Assembly (NCBI GenBank): GCA_002238825.1
Contig: MPNC01000002.1
Coordinates: 239,180-303,179, forward strand
Direction of reading: 5' to 3'
Source: SAR202 cluster bacterium bin87
Lineage (GTDB): Bacteria; Chloroflexota; Dehalococcoidia; Lucifugimonadales; UBA3495
DNA: 64,000 bases
The notes under the pieces: generated by a model
Told to the model about the DNA's origin: nothing
Database searches by the model: none
Seen by the model: only the letters and a program-made list of their open reading frames with translations
Shown: one piece after another, positions 24,343-32,912 of the stretch
Position numbering within the stretch: the stretch's first letter is position 1
How the letters are laid out: the number at the start of each line of letters is the position of its first letter
Translations under genes and position numbers: made by a program

Positions 24343-25194
24343 TCAGAGGCCGGCAAAAAAGTCGGCCGGGACCACCTCGCCGTCAGCAACCGGCGGCTCG
24401 GCGCGAATGAAGTGCTCCACTCCGATGACGGAGGCGGTCACTTCCCGGGGGATGCGCTCGTAGGGCCAGTCCGGCTGCAGCTGCGTGAAATGCCGCTTGA
24501 TGCAGGCCATCTTGGCGTCCAGGCCATCCGATGCGTCCACGGTCAGGTTGATGGTAGCGGGGTCCGCGCCGTCGTTGGTGCGGTCGGGCGCCGGCATGGG
24601 GAAGTCTACGCCGGCGGCCTGCAACGACTCGGCCATGTGGACACGGAAGCCGCGGGGACGCACGCTGTAAAACAGGCGATCAGTCTGATGGGGCTGGATG
24701 CCGATGGCCATGTGGTGCGGGAATGACGACGGGTCGGCGGCCAGCCGGAAGGCGGTGGTGGCGTGCATGCAGATGGCGATGTGGTCGGGGTGGCCATACA
24801 ACCCGTCCATGCCGAAGGTGAGGATCACCTGCGGCCGGAAACGGCGGATTTCGAACACCAGGCGGGCCACGACCTCATGCTCGTCAGCCTGTACGAAGGC
24901 TTTCGGATGATGGTTGTCGTCCCAGCCGGCCATGCCCGAGTCGCGATACTGGAGCACGTCGTGGGACTCGATGCCCAGCTCCTTGATTGCCTCGGCCAGC
25001 TCTCCACGCCGGACCTCGCCGATGGTCTGGCGGGTCGCCGAGCCGGGTTGTCGGATCTCGCCGAGCTCGCCCGAGGTGGCAGTGATCAGACGGGCGGTCA
25101 CCCCGCGTGCGGTGTGCATCGCGATAGTCCCGCCGACGGGGAAAGCCTCGTCGTCGGGGTGCGCAAACAGGATAAGAAGACGATGATCTGGCAT
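24343..25194 (-). CDS. PIG-L family deacetylase (LmbE-like)
   Basis: A 283-residue zinc hydrolase. 'FAHPDDEAFPVGGTIA' (AHPDDE at about 11-16) and 'GLYGHPDHIAI' are the two zinc-binding motifs, as in MshB/LmbE enzymes that remove N-acetyl groups from sugars or mycothiol precursors. Length is normal. It is convergent with TauE copy 2 and starts about 40 bases from a palindromic repeat. Confidence 0.92.
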   Translation of the reverse strand: MPDHRLLILFAHPDDEAFPVGGTIAMHTARGVTARLITATSGELGEIRQPGSATRQTIGEVRRGELAEAIKELGIESHDVLQYRDSGMAGWDDNHHPKAFVQADEHEVVARLVFEIRRFRPQVILTFGMDGLYGHPDHIAICMHATTAFRLAADPSSFPHHMAIGIQPHQTDRLFYSVRPRGFRVHMAESLQAAGVDFPMPAPDRTNDGADPATINLTVDASDGLDAKMACIKRHFTQLQPDWPYERIPREVTASVIGVEHFIRAEPPVADGEVVPADFFAGL

Positions 25195-25234
25195 GGGAAC
25201 GTTTCTGCCGAATGTGTGGTGCGAAGGGCGACAT

Positions 25235-25262
25235 GTAGGGGCGAATGATTATTCGCCCCTAC
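25235..25262. repeat. 28-bp palindromic repeat, copy 1
   Basis: Half site GTAGGGGCGAAT, centre GATT-type, then the complement; 28 bp in total with the central pair imperfect. It lies between the PIG-L start and the VOC stop. Two more copies follow at 27019 and 30513. Confidence 0.9.
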
Positions 25263-25287
25263 TGACACGGTTCGGAATCGAAGCGAT

Positions 25288-25647
25288 CTATTCGACGACC
25301 TCGAGCACTTCCAGGATGATGCCCTGGGGGCCCTCGAAGAACATGACCCTACGTCCGCCGCCCACGGTGGTCTCTTCCAGCACGGTAGCGCCGCCATTCT
25401 TCAGGTCGGCGATGGTGCCATCGATGTCGGTGGTGTCGATGGCAATGTGCTCGAACCCGTAGTTCTGCGGGTGGGTCTGCGTGACGATGTGGTCGGTTAC
25501 GTTCAGAGGCAGGCCGTGGAGGTCCAGCCGGAACCCGCCGTTGGGAGTCTCGGCGGTGACCGTGGCGCCCAGATTCTGGACGTACCAGTCGGCTGTGGAC
25601 TTGGGATCGGGAGTCTTGAGGTGAACGTGGTTGAGTGAGAATGCCAT
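25288..25647 (-). CDS. VOC/glyoxalase family protein (second copy)
   Basis: A 119-residue VOC protein: 'MAFSLNHVHLKTPDP' gives the first His, 'FEHIAIDTTDIDG' the second, 'GIILEVLE' the Glu. It resembles the 614-1003 protein in its opening (MAF...NHxHL) and is probably a paralogue. The ATG at 25647 has a clear AGGAGG upstream; the frame extends further upstream without a ribosome site. Substrate unknown. Confidence 0.88.
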   Translation of the reverse strand: MAFSLNHVHLKTPDPKSTADWYVQNLGATVTAETPNGGFRLDLHGLPLNVTDHIVTQTHPQNYGFEHIAIDTTDIDGTIADLKNGGATVLEETTVGGGRRVMFFEGPQGIILEVLEVVE

Positions 25648-25776
25648 AGCGCTAAATCCTCCTACGAATGGTTCCAGGACCGAGTGCATGGGTGTGTTTG
25701 GCGGATTGTAACACAGGGTGCCGGTGCGGCCGGCGATGATATACTTGCGCCGCATTTGAGCACGGAGGCGATATAG

Positions 25777-26424
25777 ATGCTGGCGTTTTTGGGAGGCACC
25801 GGACCGGAAGGCAAGGGATTGGCGCTGCGCCTGGCAATGGCGGGAGAATCGGTGGTCATCGGATCGCGGGACGCGGGGCGCGCCCAGGAAGCGGCGGACG
25901 AGTTGCTGGCCCTGGCTCCCGGCGCGGCCATATCCGGCGCGGTGAACCAGGAGGCGGCGGCCGAATCTGAGGTCATATTCCTGACGATGCCCTACAACGG
26001 CATGTCACCGACCATCGCCGGCGTCGGCGACGCCCTTGACGGCAAGGTCGTGGTGACCGTGATCGCACCCATGCGGTTCGAACGTGGCGTGGGCGCCATT
26101 GCCGAAGAGGTCGAGGCCGGCTCGGCTGCGGAGGAGGCCCAGGCCGCCGCCGCGGGTTCCAAGGTGGTCGCGGCCTTCCAGAACGTGTCCGCCGAGGAAC
26201 TGCTGAAGCCCGGCGCCACGCTGGATGAGGACGTGGTCATCTGCGGCGACGACGCGGACGCCAAGCAGGCGGTCGTCGACCTGACACGAAAGATACCCAA
26301 CCTGCGCCCGGTGGATGCCGGCGCTCTTTACAACGCAAAGTACGTGGAGCAAATCACTCCTTTGCTGGTGAACATCAACCGGCGTTACCGTACCCATTCG
26401 GGGGTTCGGATCACCGGCGTGTGA
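25777..26424 (+). CDS. npdG: NADPH:F420 oxidoreductase-type reductase
   Basis: A 215-residue Rossmann protein. 'MLAFLGGTGPEGKGLALRLA' is the typical NADP loop of F420-dependent NADP reductases (GGTGPEGKGLA), 'VIGSRDAGRA' binds the NADP phosphate, and 'VVAAFQNVSAEELL' and 'IPNLRPVDAGAL' are later family blocks. It moves hydride between NADPH and coenzyme F420, supplying F420H2 to partners such as LLM oxidoreductases; one is at 4214-5284. A GGAGGCGA site precedes the start. Confidence 0.88.
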   Translation: MLAFLGGTGPEGKGLALRLAMAGESVVIGSRDAGRAQEAADELLALAPGAAISGAVNQEAAAESEVIFLTMPYNGMSPTIAGVGDALDGKVVVTVIAPMRFERGVGAIAEEVEAGSAAEEAQAAAAGSKVVAAFQNVSAEELLKPGATLDEDVVICGDDADAKQAVVDLTRKIPNLRPVDAGALYNAKYVEQITPLLVNINRRYRTHSGVRITGV

Positions 26425-26468
26425 TCGGGTAGAACTGGCTCCTCACAACTCGGACTGGAGGAATTAAC

Positions 26469-26993
26469 ATGCCGCGAGCTACGTTAGATTTACAGAATGC
26501 CGGCGACCTGGCGGCCGTCGGCGGCCAGTGGAAGGTCGCCCACGGATTCGTGCCTGACCAACCCAACGAGGGCATCGTCAGCGAGGTGGAAGGGTCACCT
26601 TGTCGTCTGCTGGATTACGACGACTCCGGCTGGGAGGCCTGCGAAGACCTGGGCGCCTGGCGGCGACGCGGCGTGTCGTTCATCTGGTACCGCATCAAGG
26701 CGACGCTGCCCGAGACCGTGGGCGGCCGGCCACTGGAAGGCGCGCGCTGCCTCTTTGAGTCCTGCATCGATGACTACGGCGAGATCTGGATCAACGGCGA
26801 GTGCGACCGAGAGCGCGCCACCGTGCAGGGGTTCAACGTTCCGCAGCGGGTGGTGGTGTCCACTGAGCCCAAGCCGGGGGACGAGGTCACGGTGGCAATC
26901 CTGGCGATGAACGGCCCGTTGGCCGCGCCGGGCGGAGCGGTGTTCGTCCGTTACGCCAACCTGGCCTTCGAGTGGCGGGAAGCGGGTTACTGA
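26469..26993 (+). CDS. Cytosolic beta-sandwich (galactose-binding-like) protein
   Basis: A 174-residue protein with no signal peptide. 'VSFIWYRIKATLPE', 'LFESCIDDYGEIWINGE' and 'EVTVAILAMNGPL' match the order of strands in the jelly-roll sugar-binding domain of glycoside hydrolase family 2 (W-Y-R..., D-x-x-x-x-x-x-N-G). No catalytic domain is attached. A lone domain of this kind may bind carbohydrate; function unknown. GGAGG precedes the start, 45 bases after npdG, so the two may be cotranscribed. Confidence 0.6.
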   Translation: MPRATLDLQNAGDLAAVGGQWKVAHGFVPDQPNEGIVSEVEGSPCRLLDYDDSGWEACEDLGAWRRRGVSFIWYRIKATLPETVGGRPLEGARCLFESCIDDYGEIWINGECDRERATVQGFNVPQRVVVSTEPKPGDEVTVAILAMNGPLAAPGGAVFVRYANLAFEWREAGY

Positions 26994-27018
26994 CCTTCGC
27001 CGCACACCTTCACAAAAC

Positions 27019-27046
27019 GTAGGGGCGAATGATCATTCGCCCCTAC
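27019..27046. repeat. 28-bp palindromic repeat, copy 2 (perfect)
   Basis: A perfect 28-bp palindrome with half site GTAGGGGCGAATGA, between the convergent stops at 26993 and 27070. It could fold as a 12-bp hairpin and end transcription from both sides. Confidence 0.92.
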
Positions 27047-27069
27047 ACTATTGAGTCAACGCCGGCGGG

Positions 27070-27375
27070 TCAGGACAGCCAGTCTTCCTCGTCTTCTTCT
27101 CCGCCCTCATCGCCGTCGTTGGTAACCACTTGGCCGGGGTTGTGCACGTAACCTTGCGTTTCCAGCTCGGCGCGGATGGTGGACGCGAAGTCGGCCGGGG
27201 CCTGGCTGGCTGGCAGGGTGATTTCCACCTTGCCTCCATCCACGATGACCTCGCCCGGATCCTCACGAGCCAGATCGACGCTGACGGACTCCCGGTGGAT
27301 GCCGAAATCATCGGTCACGGAGAAGACCACCGCCATGTCCTCCATGGTAATGATGGTAACGCTGTCTTCGGACAT
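27070..27375 (-). CDS. Small acidic protein of unknown function
   Basis: A 101-residue protein. 'MSEDSVTIITMEDMAVVFSV' starts a beta-rich stretch; the C-terminus is a run of Asp and Glu ending 'EEDEEDWLS'. I do not recognise a family. It starts 8 bases after the stop of the thioredoxin-like gene, so the two form an operon. The ATG at 27375 has AGGAGT upstream; a start 9 codons earlier would overlap the upstream gene. Confidence 0.65.
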   Translation of the reverse strand: MSEDSVTIITMEDMAVVFSVTDDFGIHRESVSVDLAREDPGEVIVDGGKVEITLPASQAPADFASTIRAELETQGYVHNPGQVVTNDGDEGGEEDEEDWLS

Positions 27376-27383
27376 ATTCGGAA

Positions 27384-28013
27384 TTACTCCTGTGGCGGCC
27401 ACTGGGTGCCGCCCTCTGCCGGTCGTTCCGAGGCCGGCAAGGCCATGCCAGACGCCACCACCTGCTGGAACTCACCGAGTATCACCGAGCCCCACTCCGC
27501 CGCCTGGCTGACCCGGTGGGCAGTGCGACGGCCTCGGGTCTGCTGGCGGCGTTCGCCTTCATCGGACACGGCGGCCGCCGCCTGGGCGACCATCTCGTCC
27601 ATGGCATCGATCGTCGGCACCAGCGACCGGGCCGTCTCGATGAACCGCGCGATCTCGCCCATCTCGCTGTCGAGAACCACGAACACGGGCACGGTTCCGG
27701 CCCGGTGCTCGGGCAGGAAACTGTTGGTCAGCTCCAGCTCGTCGTCCCGGTTGAACACGCTGAGCCGAATGTTATCGCTGGCGTCGGCGAGGCGCAGGAT
27801 GGCTGGCGTCGTGGACATGGCGTCGCCGCACCAGTCCGAGGTGAAGACGGCCAGGTTCACCGGTTGTTCCAGCCCGTTGAAATAGGCCAGCACGTTCTCG
27901 GGGATGGCAACGCCGTCATGAATCTGGCAGAACGGGTCCTTGTTCACCTTGATAATGTCGATGTATTGTTCGGTGGTCATTCCCTGGCTGAACTTCTCTG
28001 CGGATAGTGTCAT
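27384..28013 (-). CDS. Thioredoxin-fold protein with a single active-site cysteine
   Basis: A 209-residue protein. 'LAVFTSDWCGDAMSTTPAIL' is the active-site region of the Thioredoxin_9 group (WCGDC), but the second Cys is Ala, leaving W-C-G-D-A. 'AGTVPVFVVLDSEMGEIARF' supplies the cis-proline block (TVPVF). The C-terminal 60 residues are an added helical and basic tail. A monothiol site suits glutathione/bacillithiol-type exchange or a non-redox role. ATG at 28013 with AGGGGG upstream; upstream gene of the acidic small protein. Confidence 0.78.
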   Translation of the reverse strand: MTLSAEKFSQGMTTEQYIDIIKVNKDPFCQIHDGVAIPENVLAYFNGLEQPVNLAVFTSDWCGDAMSTTPAILRLADASDNIRLSVFNRDDELELTNSFLPEHRAGTVPVFVVLDSEMGEIARFIETARSLVPTIDAMDEMVAQAAAAVSDEGERRQQTRGRRTAHRVSQAAEWGSVILGEFQQVVASGMALPASERPAEGGTQWPPQE

Positions 28014-28044
28014 CTCGCACCCCCTGATGTCCCGAAGGCGTTTT

Positions 28045-28072
28045 TGCCGTGGTCTGTGCCCGGTGCTAAAAT
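28045..28072 (+). promoter_or_regulatory. Candidate promoter for the DUF6941-like gene
   Basis: TTGCCG (28045-28050), 16-bp spacer, TAAAAT (28067-28072), in the divergent gap. It favours a start codon downstream of about 28080. Confidence 0.45.
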
Positions 28073-28115
28073 CGTGGCCATATATTACCAGCCCCGCGTG
28101 GGCCCGAATGGAGCC

Positions 28116-28541
28116 GTGTTGACTACCGAACGAGGCGGAGTGTACCTGAAATATGCCCTGTTCTGCCGCGAAACCGAGGAGGGGGACGCGGACGACCTGA
28201 GTTTCAAAAGCGTTATTGACCTGGTGGACATCCCCATGCCGGAAGAGCCTCCCAGCGGGGACGGGCCGAGAGTGCTGGCCGAGGTCGACGCGCAACTGGC
28301 ATTCTGCATCGCCGGGGCGACCGCCGGATCACACACGCTGGAAGTCACCATCCGGGCGCCGGGCGCGAGCCTGTCCAGCCCGCCGCCCCAGGAAGTCACC
28401 TGGGACGAGGGCATTTTCTTCCAGCGCTGGATCAAGCCATTCCGGATACCGGTGACCCGCCTCGGCCGCCACGTCGCTGCGATCGCATTCGACGGCATGC
28501 CCCTCGGGGAGGCCAGCTTCCTGGTGCGGCTCAAGCCGTGA
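28116..28541 (+). CDS. DUF6941-like protein
   Basis: About 141 residues if the GTG at 28116 is the start; the frame is open back to 28044. 'VYLKYALFCRETEE', 'QLAFCIAGATAGSHTLEVTI', and 'GRHVAAIAFDGMPLGEASFLV' follow the pattern of DUF6941 proteins (opening 'YALLC', 'H-x-x-x-x-x-x-x-x-P-G' mid-region, closing 'G-x-x-x-x-x-x-x-V'). Function unknown. Start uncertain; chosen from the promoter position and because the domain begins right there. Confidence 0.6.
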   Translation: MLTTERGGVYLKYALFCRETEEGDADDLSFKSVIDLVDIPMPEEPPSGDGPRVLAEVDAQLAFCIAGATAGSHTLEVTIRAPGASLSSPPPQEVTWDEGIFFQRWIKPFRIPVTRLGRHVAAIAFDGMPLGEASFLVRLKP

Positions 28542-28609
28542 TGCAGGAGTCCGTACTGCTATACTCCGGCCCGGTCAATCGCACTACAGTCTCTTCTGAC
28601 GCAGCATAA

Positions 28610-30448
28610 ATGAAATCTCTCCTGTGCGTCATGGGCGTTCTGCTGCTGGCCACGTTTGCCTCTGGAGGCGGCATCAACCTGGCATCTGCCCAGAGCGAAG
28701 TCGCCCCTACCTCTAACATTCGGGTAGCCGACGGCCAGAATCCCGGGGAGGTCGTAATCTCGTGGGATTACGTAGAGCAGGCGACGTATTACCGCATCGG
28801 CTACGTCAATATGGAAAGGGACTACCCCTTGGCTAAGGCCAGCAGGACCGGCAACTGGATGGAAGCCTTTGTCTATGTTGACTTGGAAACGCGGAATTTT
28901 GTGCAATCCAGGGGACGGGTGCAGTACACCATCCGCGGCCTGCAGCAAGGCGTCCGCCATGCCTTCTCCGTACTGACCAACGACTCACGTTACAATGAAC
29001 CCGCTTGGCCGAGTAATCCGCGCTGGCGGTTCCTTACCGTCGCGGACTGGGGAGGAACCTGTCCCACCGCCACGCCATTCCCAACGCCCGAACCCCCACT
29101 GACCCCCCAACCACCGCAACCCACTCCGACCCATCTTTCTCCGGCCGCCAACGGTGATTACGACATCGACAACGACGGGCTGATTGAGGTTTCCAACCTA
29201 GCGCAACTGAACGTCATCCGCGCCGACCTTGACGGAGATGGTTCGTCACAGTCCGGAATCTATGCGGACGCTTTCCCTGGGGCTCAGGCCGGCATGGGCT
29301 GTCCCAAGTTAGGCTGTGTCGGCTATGAATTGGTAGCCGACCTAGACTTTGATACCAATGGTAACGGCGTGCCTGACGCAGGCGATGCCTATTGGAATTA
29401 CGGCGCGGGGTGGATCGCCATTGGCAACTTTGACCGAAGGGAGTTCAGAGGTGAATTCAGTGCCATTTTTGACGGGGCGGGCTATACTATTTCCAATTGG
29501 CATGGTGGATTCGGACTGTTTGGTTATTTGGACGAAAGCGCCGTTATTCGGAACGTAGGATTGGTTTCCGTCAGCCTCACCGGCGCATATCACAACGGCA
29601 CTCTGGCCGCGAAAAGTTTTGGCGTCATCAGCAACAGCCACGTCGTCCGCACCGCGACCAGCAGCCCTAATGGTGGCCTTGTTGATGCCAACCGTGGCGT
29701 CATCAATAACAGTTATGTTATTGGCGCCCCGATCGCCAACCCGGGCATGGTTGGGGCCCTGGCTTCGGATAACACCGGCACGATCAGCAACAGTTATGCC
29801 ACGGTAAACGTAAGTGGCAGAGGTCCTTTCATCGGTGGCCTGGTCGGGTCCAACGGCGGTACGATCATTGCCAGTTACACAACCGGAAGTGTGAGCGGTC
29901 GGGACATCTACGGTGGCGGGACCTACGTCGGGGGCCTGTCCGGACACAACGAAAACGGCGGAACGATTATCGCCAGCTACGCGACCGGCAGAGTGACGGG
30001 CGCCAGTGAGAGCGGCGGCCTGATTGGACGCAACGAGGGTACTATCGTTGCCAGCTATGCAACCGGCGGCGTGGCTGGCACAGGCGACGGAATCGGCGGC
30101 CTAGTCGGGCGCAGTTATGGTAATGGTCTGATTCTTGCCAGTTATGCCACCGGCAGAGTGTCCGGATCCGGCCTTACTACCTATGTTGGCGGCCTGATCG
30201 GCGATAATAGCGGGACCATCGCCAATAGTTACTGGGATACGCAAACGTCTGGTCAAGCCGGCAGCTATGGCGGCCTTGGGCAAACCACCCGCGAGCTCCA
30301 GTCCCCCATCGGCTACACAGGCATTTACTCTGATTGGGATCTGGATATTGACGGCGATGGCGTCGTCGATAACCCCTGGGACTTTGGCGCGTCTAACCAG
30401 TACCCGGTACTGCGGTATGCGGGCCACAGCGTGGCGGCGCAACGATAG
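28610..30448 (+). CDS. Secreted GLUG-repeat surface protein
   Basis: A 612-residue exported protein. Residues 1-28 are a signal peptide ('LLLATFASGGG...ASAQ'). Residues about 35-145 look like a fibronectin III domain ('VVISWDYVEQATYYRIGY'). A Pro/Thr-rich linker follows (about 150-180), then Ca-binding-like Asp/Asn loops ('DYDIDNDGLIEVS', 'DTNGNGVPDAGD'). Residues about 330-560 carry at least six GLUG-type repeats of the form GGLVG-x-N-x-GTI-x-x-SYATG. Such proteins are surface adhesins or cell-wall proteins with a beta-helix. No anchor or sortase motif is seen at the C-terminus. Base use is a little more A/T-rich in the repeats than in neighbours. Confidence 0.88.
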   Translation: MKSLLCVMGVLLLATFASGGGINLASAQSEVAPTSNIRVADGQNPGEVVISWDYVEQATYYRIGYVNMERDYPLAKASRTGNWMEAFVYVDLETRNFVQSRGRVQYTIRGLQQGVRHAFSVLTNDSRYNEPAWPSNPRWRFLTVADWGGTCPTATPFPTPEPPLTPQPPQPTPTHLSPAANGDYDIDNDGLIEVSNLAQLNVIRADLDGDGSSQSGIYADAFPGAQAGMGCPKLGCVGYELVADLDFDTNGNGVPDAGDAYWNYGAGWIAIGNFDRREFRGEFSAIFDGAGYTISNWHGGFGLFGYLDESAVIRNVGLVSVSLTGAYHNGTLAAKSFGVISNSHVVRTATSSPNGGLVDANRGVINNSYVIGAPIANPGMVGALASDNTGTISNSYATVNVSGRGPFIGGLVGSNGGTIIASYTTGSVSGRDIYGGGTYVGGLSGHNENGGTIIASYATGRVTGASESGGLIGRNEGTIVASYATGGVAGTGDGIGGLVGRSYGNGLILASYATGRVSGSGLTTYVGGLIGDNSGTIANSYWDTQTSGQAGSYGGLGQTTRELQSPIGYTGIYSDWDLDIDGDGVVDNPWDFGASNQYPVLRYAGHSVAAQR

Positions 30449-30512
30449 CCCACCCCGCGGCGATGCAACTGTCATCGCAGCGTAAGCCGAAAGGTACTTT
30501 TCCAATAGTGCA

Positions 30513-30540
30513 GTAGGGGCGAATAATCATTCGCCCCTAC
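30513..30540. repeat. 28-bp palindromic repeat, copy 3
   Basis: Half site GTAGGGGCGAAT with centre AATC, then ATTCGCCCCTAC. It lies between the convergent stops at 30448 and 30567. Confidence 0.9.
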
Positions 30541-30566
30541 GCAGTTTCCGTGGTTGGTCTGGAGGA

Positions 30567-32912
30567 TTACGAGCCGTTCTGCTCCCACAGGGCTTCGAGC
30601 ACCGCGCCCGGGTTCATGGGCAGGCTCTCCAGCCTGGCGCCCGTGGCCCTGGCGATCGCATTGCCGATGGCCGCCATGGGCGGAACCAGCGACACTTCGC
30701 CGACGCCGCGAACTCCCAGCGGATGACCCGGATTGGCCACCTCGACGATTACCGTGTCGATCATGGGCAGGTCCAGCGCGGTGGGCATGCGGTAGTCCAG
30801 GAAGGATGAGTTCATCATCTGACCGTCGTCGTCGAAGAAGTACTCCTCGTTCAGCGCCCAGCCGATGCCCTGGACGGCTCCGCCCTGGATTTGGCCCTCG
30901 ACGTAGCTGGGATGAATCGCCTTGCCGCAGTCCTGGATGGCAGTGAAGCGCAGCACTTCTACCTTGCCGGTGTCGGGGTCGACCTCAACGTCGGCCACGT
31001 TGATGGCGAAAGCGTTGCCCACGCCGGCGGGGTTGGCCGCGCCGTGTCCGACGATGGGACCGCCGGTGCCGTTGAGCCGCCGGGCCAACTGGTCGAAGGT
31101 CATGCGCAGGGCGTCATCGGACTTGTGAGCCAGTGTGCCGTCCTCCTGGTACTCCACGTCCTCGACCGGCACGTCCCAGATGCGAGCGGCCCGCTCGATC
31201 ATCTGGCGGCGCACTTCCTCGCCGGCCTGGTAGACGGCGGTGCCCATCTTGAAGGTTACGCCACTGCCGCCGGCGCCACTGCTGTACCCGATGCTGTCGG
31301 TGTCCACGATGGACGGCTTGATGCGCTCGGCCGGCAGGCCCAGAACTTCGGCCACATGCATGGCCATCACGGCGCGAGACCCGCCGATGTCCGGCGAACC
31401 CTCGATCAGGCTGACCGTGCCGTCGGGCATGACGCTGGCCACGGCGGTGGCCGGGCCGGTTCCGTTGAACCACGCGCCGGCGGCGATGCCTCGGCCGGTG
31501 ACTCGACCGGGCGCCGAGGGCTCGGGTACGGGCGACGCCAGGTGCGCGTGCTCCTGGGTTGCCTGCAGGATTTCCACCATGCCGATGCGGCGGAAGGCCG
31601 GTCCGCCGATCTGCCGGCTACCCTCCCTGGAGGCGTTGTTAAGGCGAAACTCCACCGGGTCCACTCCCAGCTTTTCGCACAGCTCGTCGATGGCCTGCTC
31701 GGCGGCGAAGGACGCGGCCGGCGAACCGGGGGCCCGGTACGCGGCCGCCTTGGGCACGTTGGTCACCACGTCGTAGCCTTCGACAAATCCGTTGGCGATG
31801 TCGTAGGGAGCGAACATCGTGCGGCAGCCGCTGGGCACCGGGGAACCGGGAAACGCTCCGGCTTCGTAGATCAGGGTCGCCTGGGCAGCGGTGAACCGGC
31901 CGTCGCGGGTGCCGCCCACCTTCACCTTGATGTGGCTCCCCGACGTGGGCCCGGTACCGGTGAAAACTTCGGTGCGGGTCATTGCGATCTTGACCGGGCG
32001 GCCGGTCTTGCGCGCGAGGGCGGCAACCACGGGTTCGAGATAGCAGCCGCCCTGCCCCTTGCCGCCGAAGCCGCCACCGATCTCCATGGGAACCACGTTG
32101 AGCTGCCCCACGGAGATGCCCAGGATTCGGCTCGTGTGGTCGCGCAGGGCGAAATGACCCTGACTGCTGGCCCACACGGTCACCGTGCCGTCGGCATTCC
32201 AGCGGGCGGTGGCGGAATGAGGCTCGATATAGCCCTGGTGTACCTGACGAGTGTGGTACTCGCGCTCCACGATGACGTCGGCTTCGGCGAAACCGGCCTC
32301 CAGGTCCCCGGAGGTGAACTGGAAGTGGTTGGACACGTTGGACCCGCCAGCCCCTTCCTCAGCCCAGCCGCCCGAGCGCTGCGCCGGGTTGGACAGTGTC
32401 ATCAGACGCTCGTGGACCGCGGGGGCGCCCTCCGCCATGGCCTCTTGGGCCGTGAGGACGGGGGGCAGGACTTCCCAGTCCACTTCGATCAGCGCCATGG
32501 CCTCCTCCGCCAGGTGGGGAGAGTCGGCCACAATTGCTGCTACGGCGTGGCCGCGATACAAGGCTTTCTCACGGGCCATCACGTTGCGGCTGTAGAAGCC
32601 GTAATTCACCGCAGCCCCCTCCTCCTGGTCCTTGATCTCGGCGGACACATCGGGGAAGTCGGCGGAGGTCACCACGGCGTGAACGCCCGGAAGAGCCAAA
32701 GCCTTGCTGGCATCGATGCCGCGGATGCGGGCGTGGGCGTGGGGACTGCGCAGGATCTTGCCGTGCAGCATGCCGGGCAGGTGGATGTCGGCGGCGTAAC
32801 GGGCGCGGCCCATGACTTTATCCGGACCGTCATGTCGGACCGGGCGCGTGCCGACCACGCGATAGGTTTCCTCGGGATCGGCGAGGACGATGTTGGGTTT
32901 GTAGTCAAGCAT
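30567..32912 (-). CDS. Xanthine dehydrogenase/CoxL family molybdopterin-binding subunit
   Basis: A 781-residue molybdenum hydroxylase large subunit. 'GRARYAADIHLPGMLHGKIL' opens the Ald_Xan_dh_C fold; 'GGGFGGKGQGG' is the Moco loop; 'AAYRAPGSPAASFAAEQ' is the active-site loop, of the AYRAPG type rather than AYxCSFR of CO dehydrogenase; 'GVGEVSLVPPMAAIGNAI' holds the late catalytic Glu (GVGE). It should hydroxylate a heterocycle, aldehyde or aryl-CoA. The FAD and 2Fe-2S subunits normally encoded alongside are absent from the window. ATG at 32912 has GGGAGG upstream. Confidence 0.93.
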   Translation of the reverse strand: MLDYKPNIVLADPEETYRVVGTRPVRHDGPDKVMGRARYAADIHLPGMLHGKILRSPHAHARIRGIDASKALALPGVHAVVTSADFPDVSAEIKDQEEGAAVNYGFYSRNVMAREKALYRGHAVAAIVADSPHLAEEAMALIEVDWEVLPPVLTAQEAMAEGAPAVHERLMTLSNPAQRSGGWAEEGAGGSNVSNHFQFTSGDLEAGFAEADVIVEREYHTRQVHQGYIEPHSATARWNADGTVTVWASSQGHFALRDHTSRILGISVGQLNVVPMEIGGGFGGKGQGGCYLEPVVAALARKTGRPVKIAMTRTEVFTGTGPTSGSHIKVKVGGTRDGRFTAAQATLIYEAGAFPGSPVPSGCRTMFAPYDIANGFVEGYDVVTNVPKAAAYRAPGSPAASFAAEQAIDELCEKLGVDPVEFRLNNASREGSRQIGGPAFRRIGMVEILQATQEHAHLASPVPEPSAPGRVTGRGIAAGAWFNGTGPATAVASVMPDGTVSLIEGSPDIGGSRAVMAMHVAEVLGLPAERIKPSIVDTDSIGYSSGAGGSGVTFKMGTAVYQAGEEVRRQMIERAARIWDVPVEDVEYQEDGTLAHKSDDALRMTFDQLARRLNGTGGPIVGHGAANPAGVGNAFAINVADVEVDPDTGKVEVLRFTAIQDCGKAIHPSYVEGQIQGGAVQGIGWALNEEYFFDDDGQMMNSSFLDYRMPTALDLPMIDTVIVEVANPGHPLGVRGVGEVSLVPPMAAIGNAIARATGARLESLPMNPGAVLEALWEQNGS

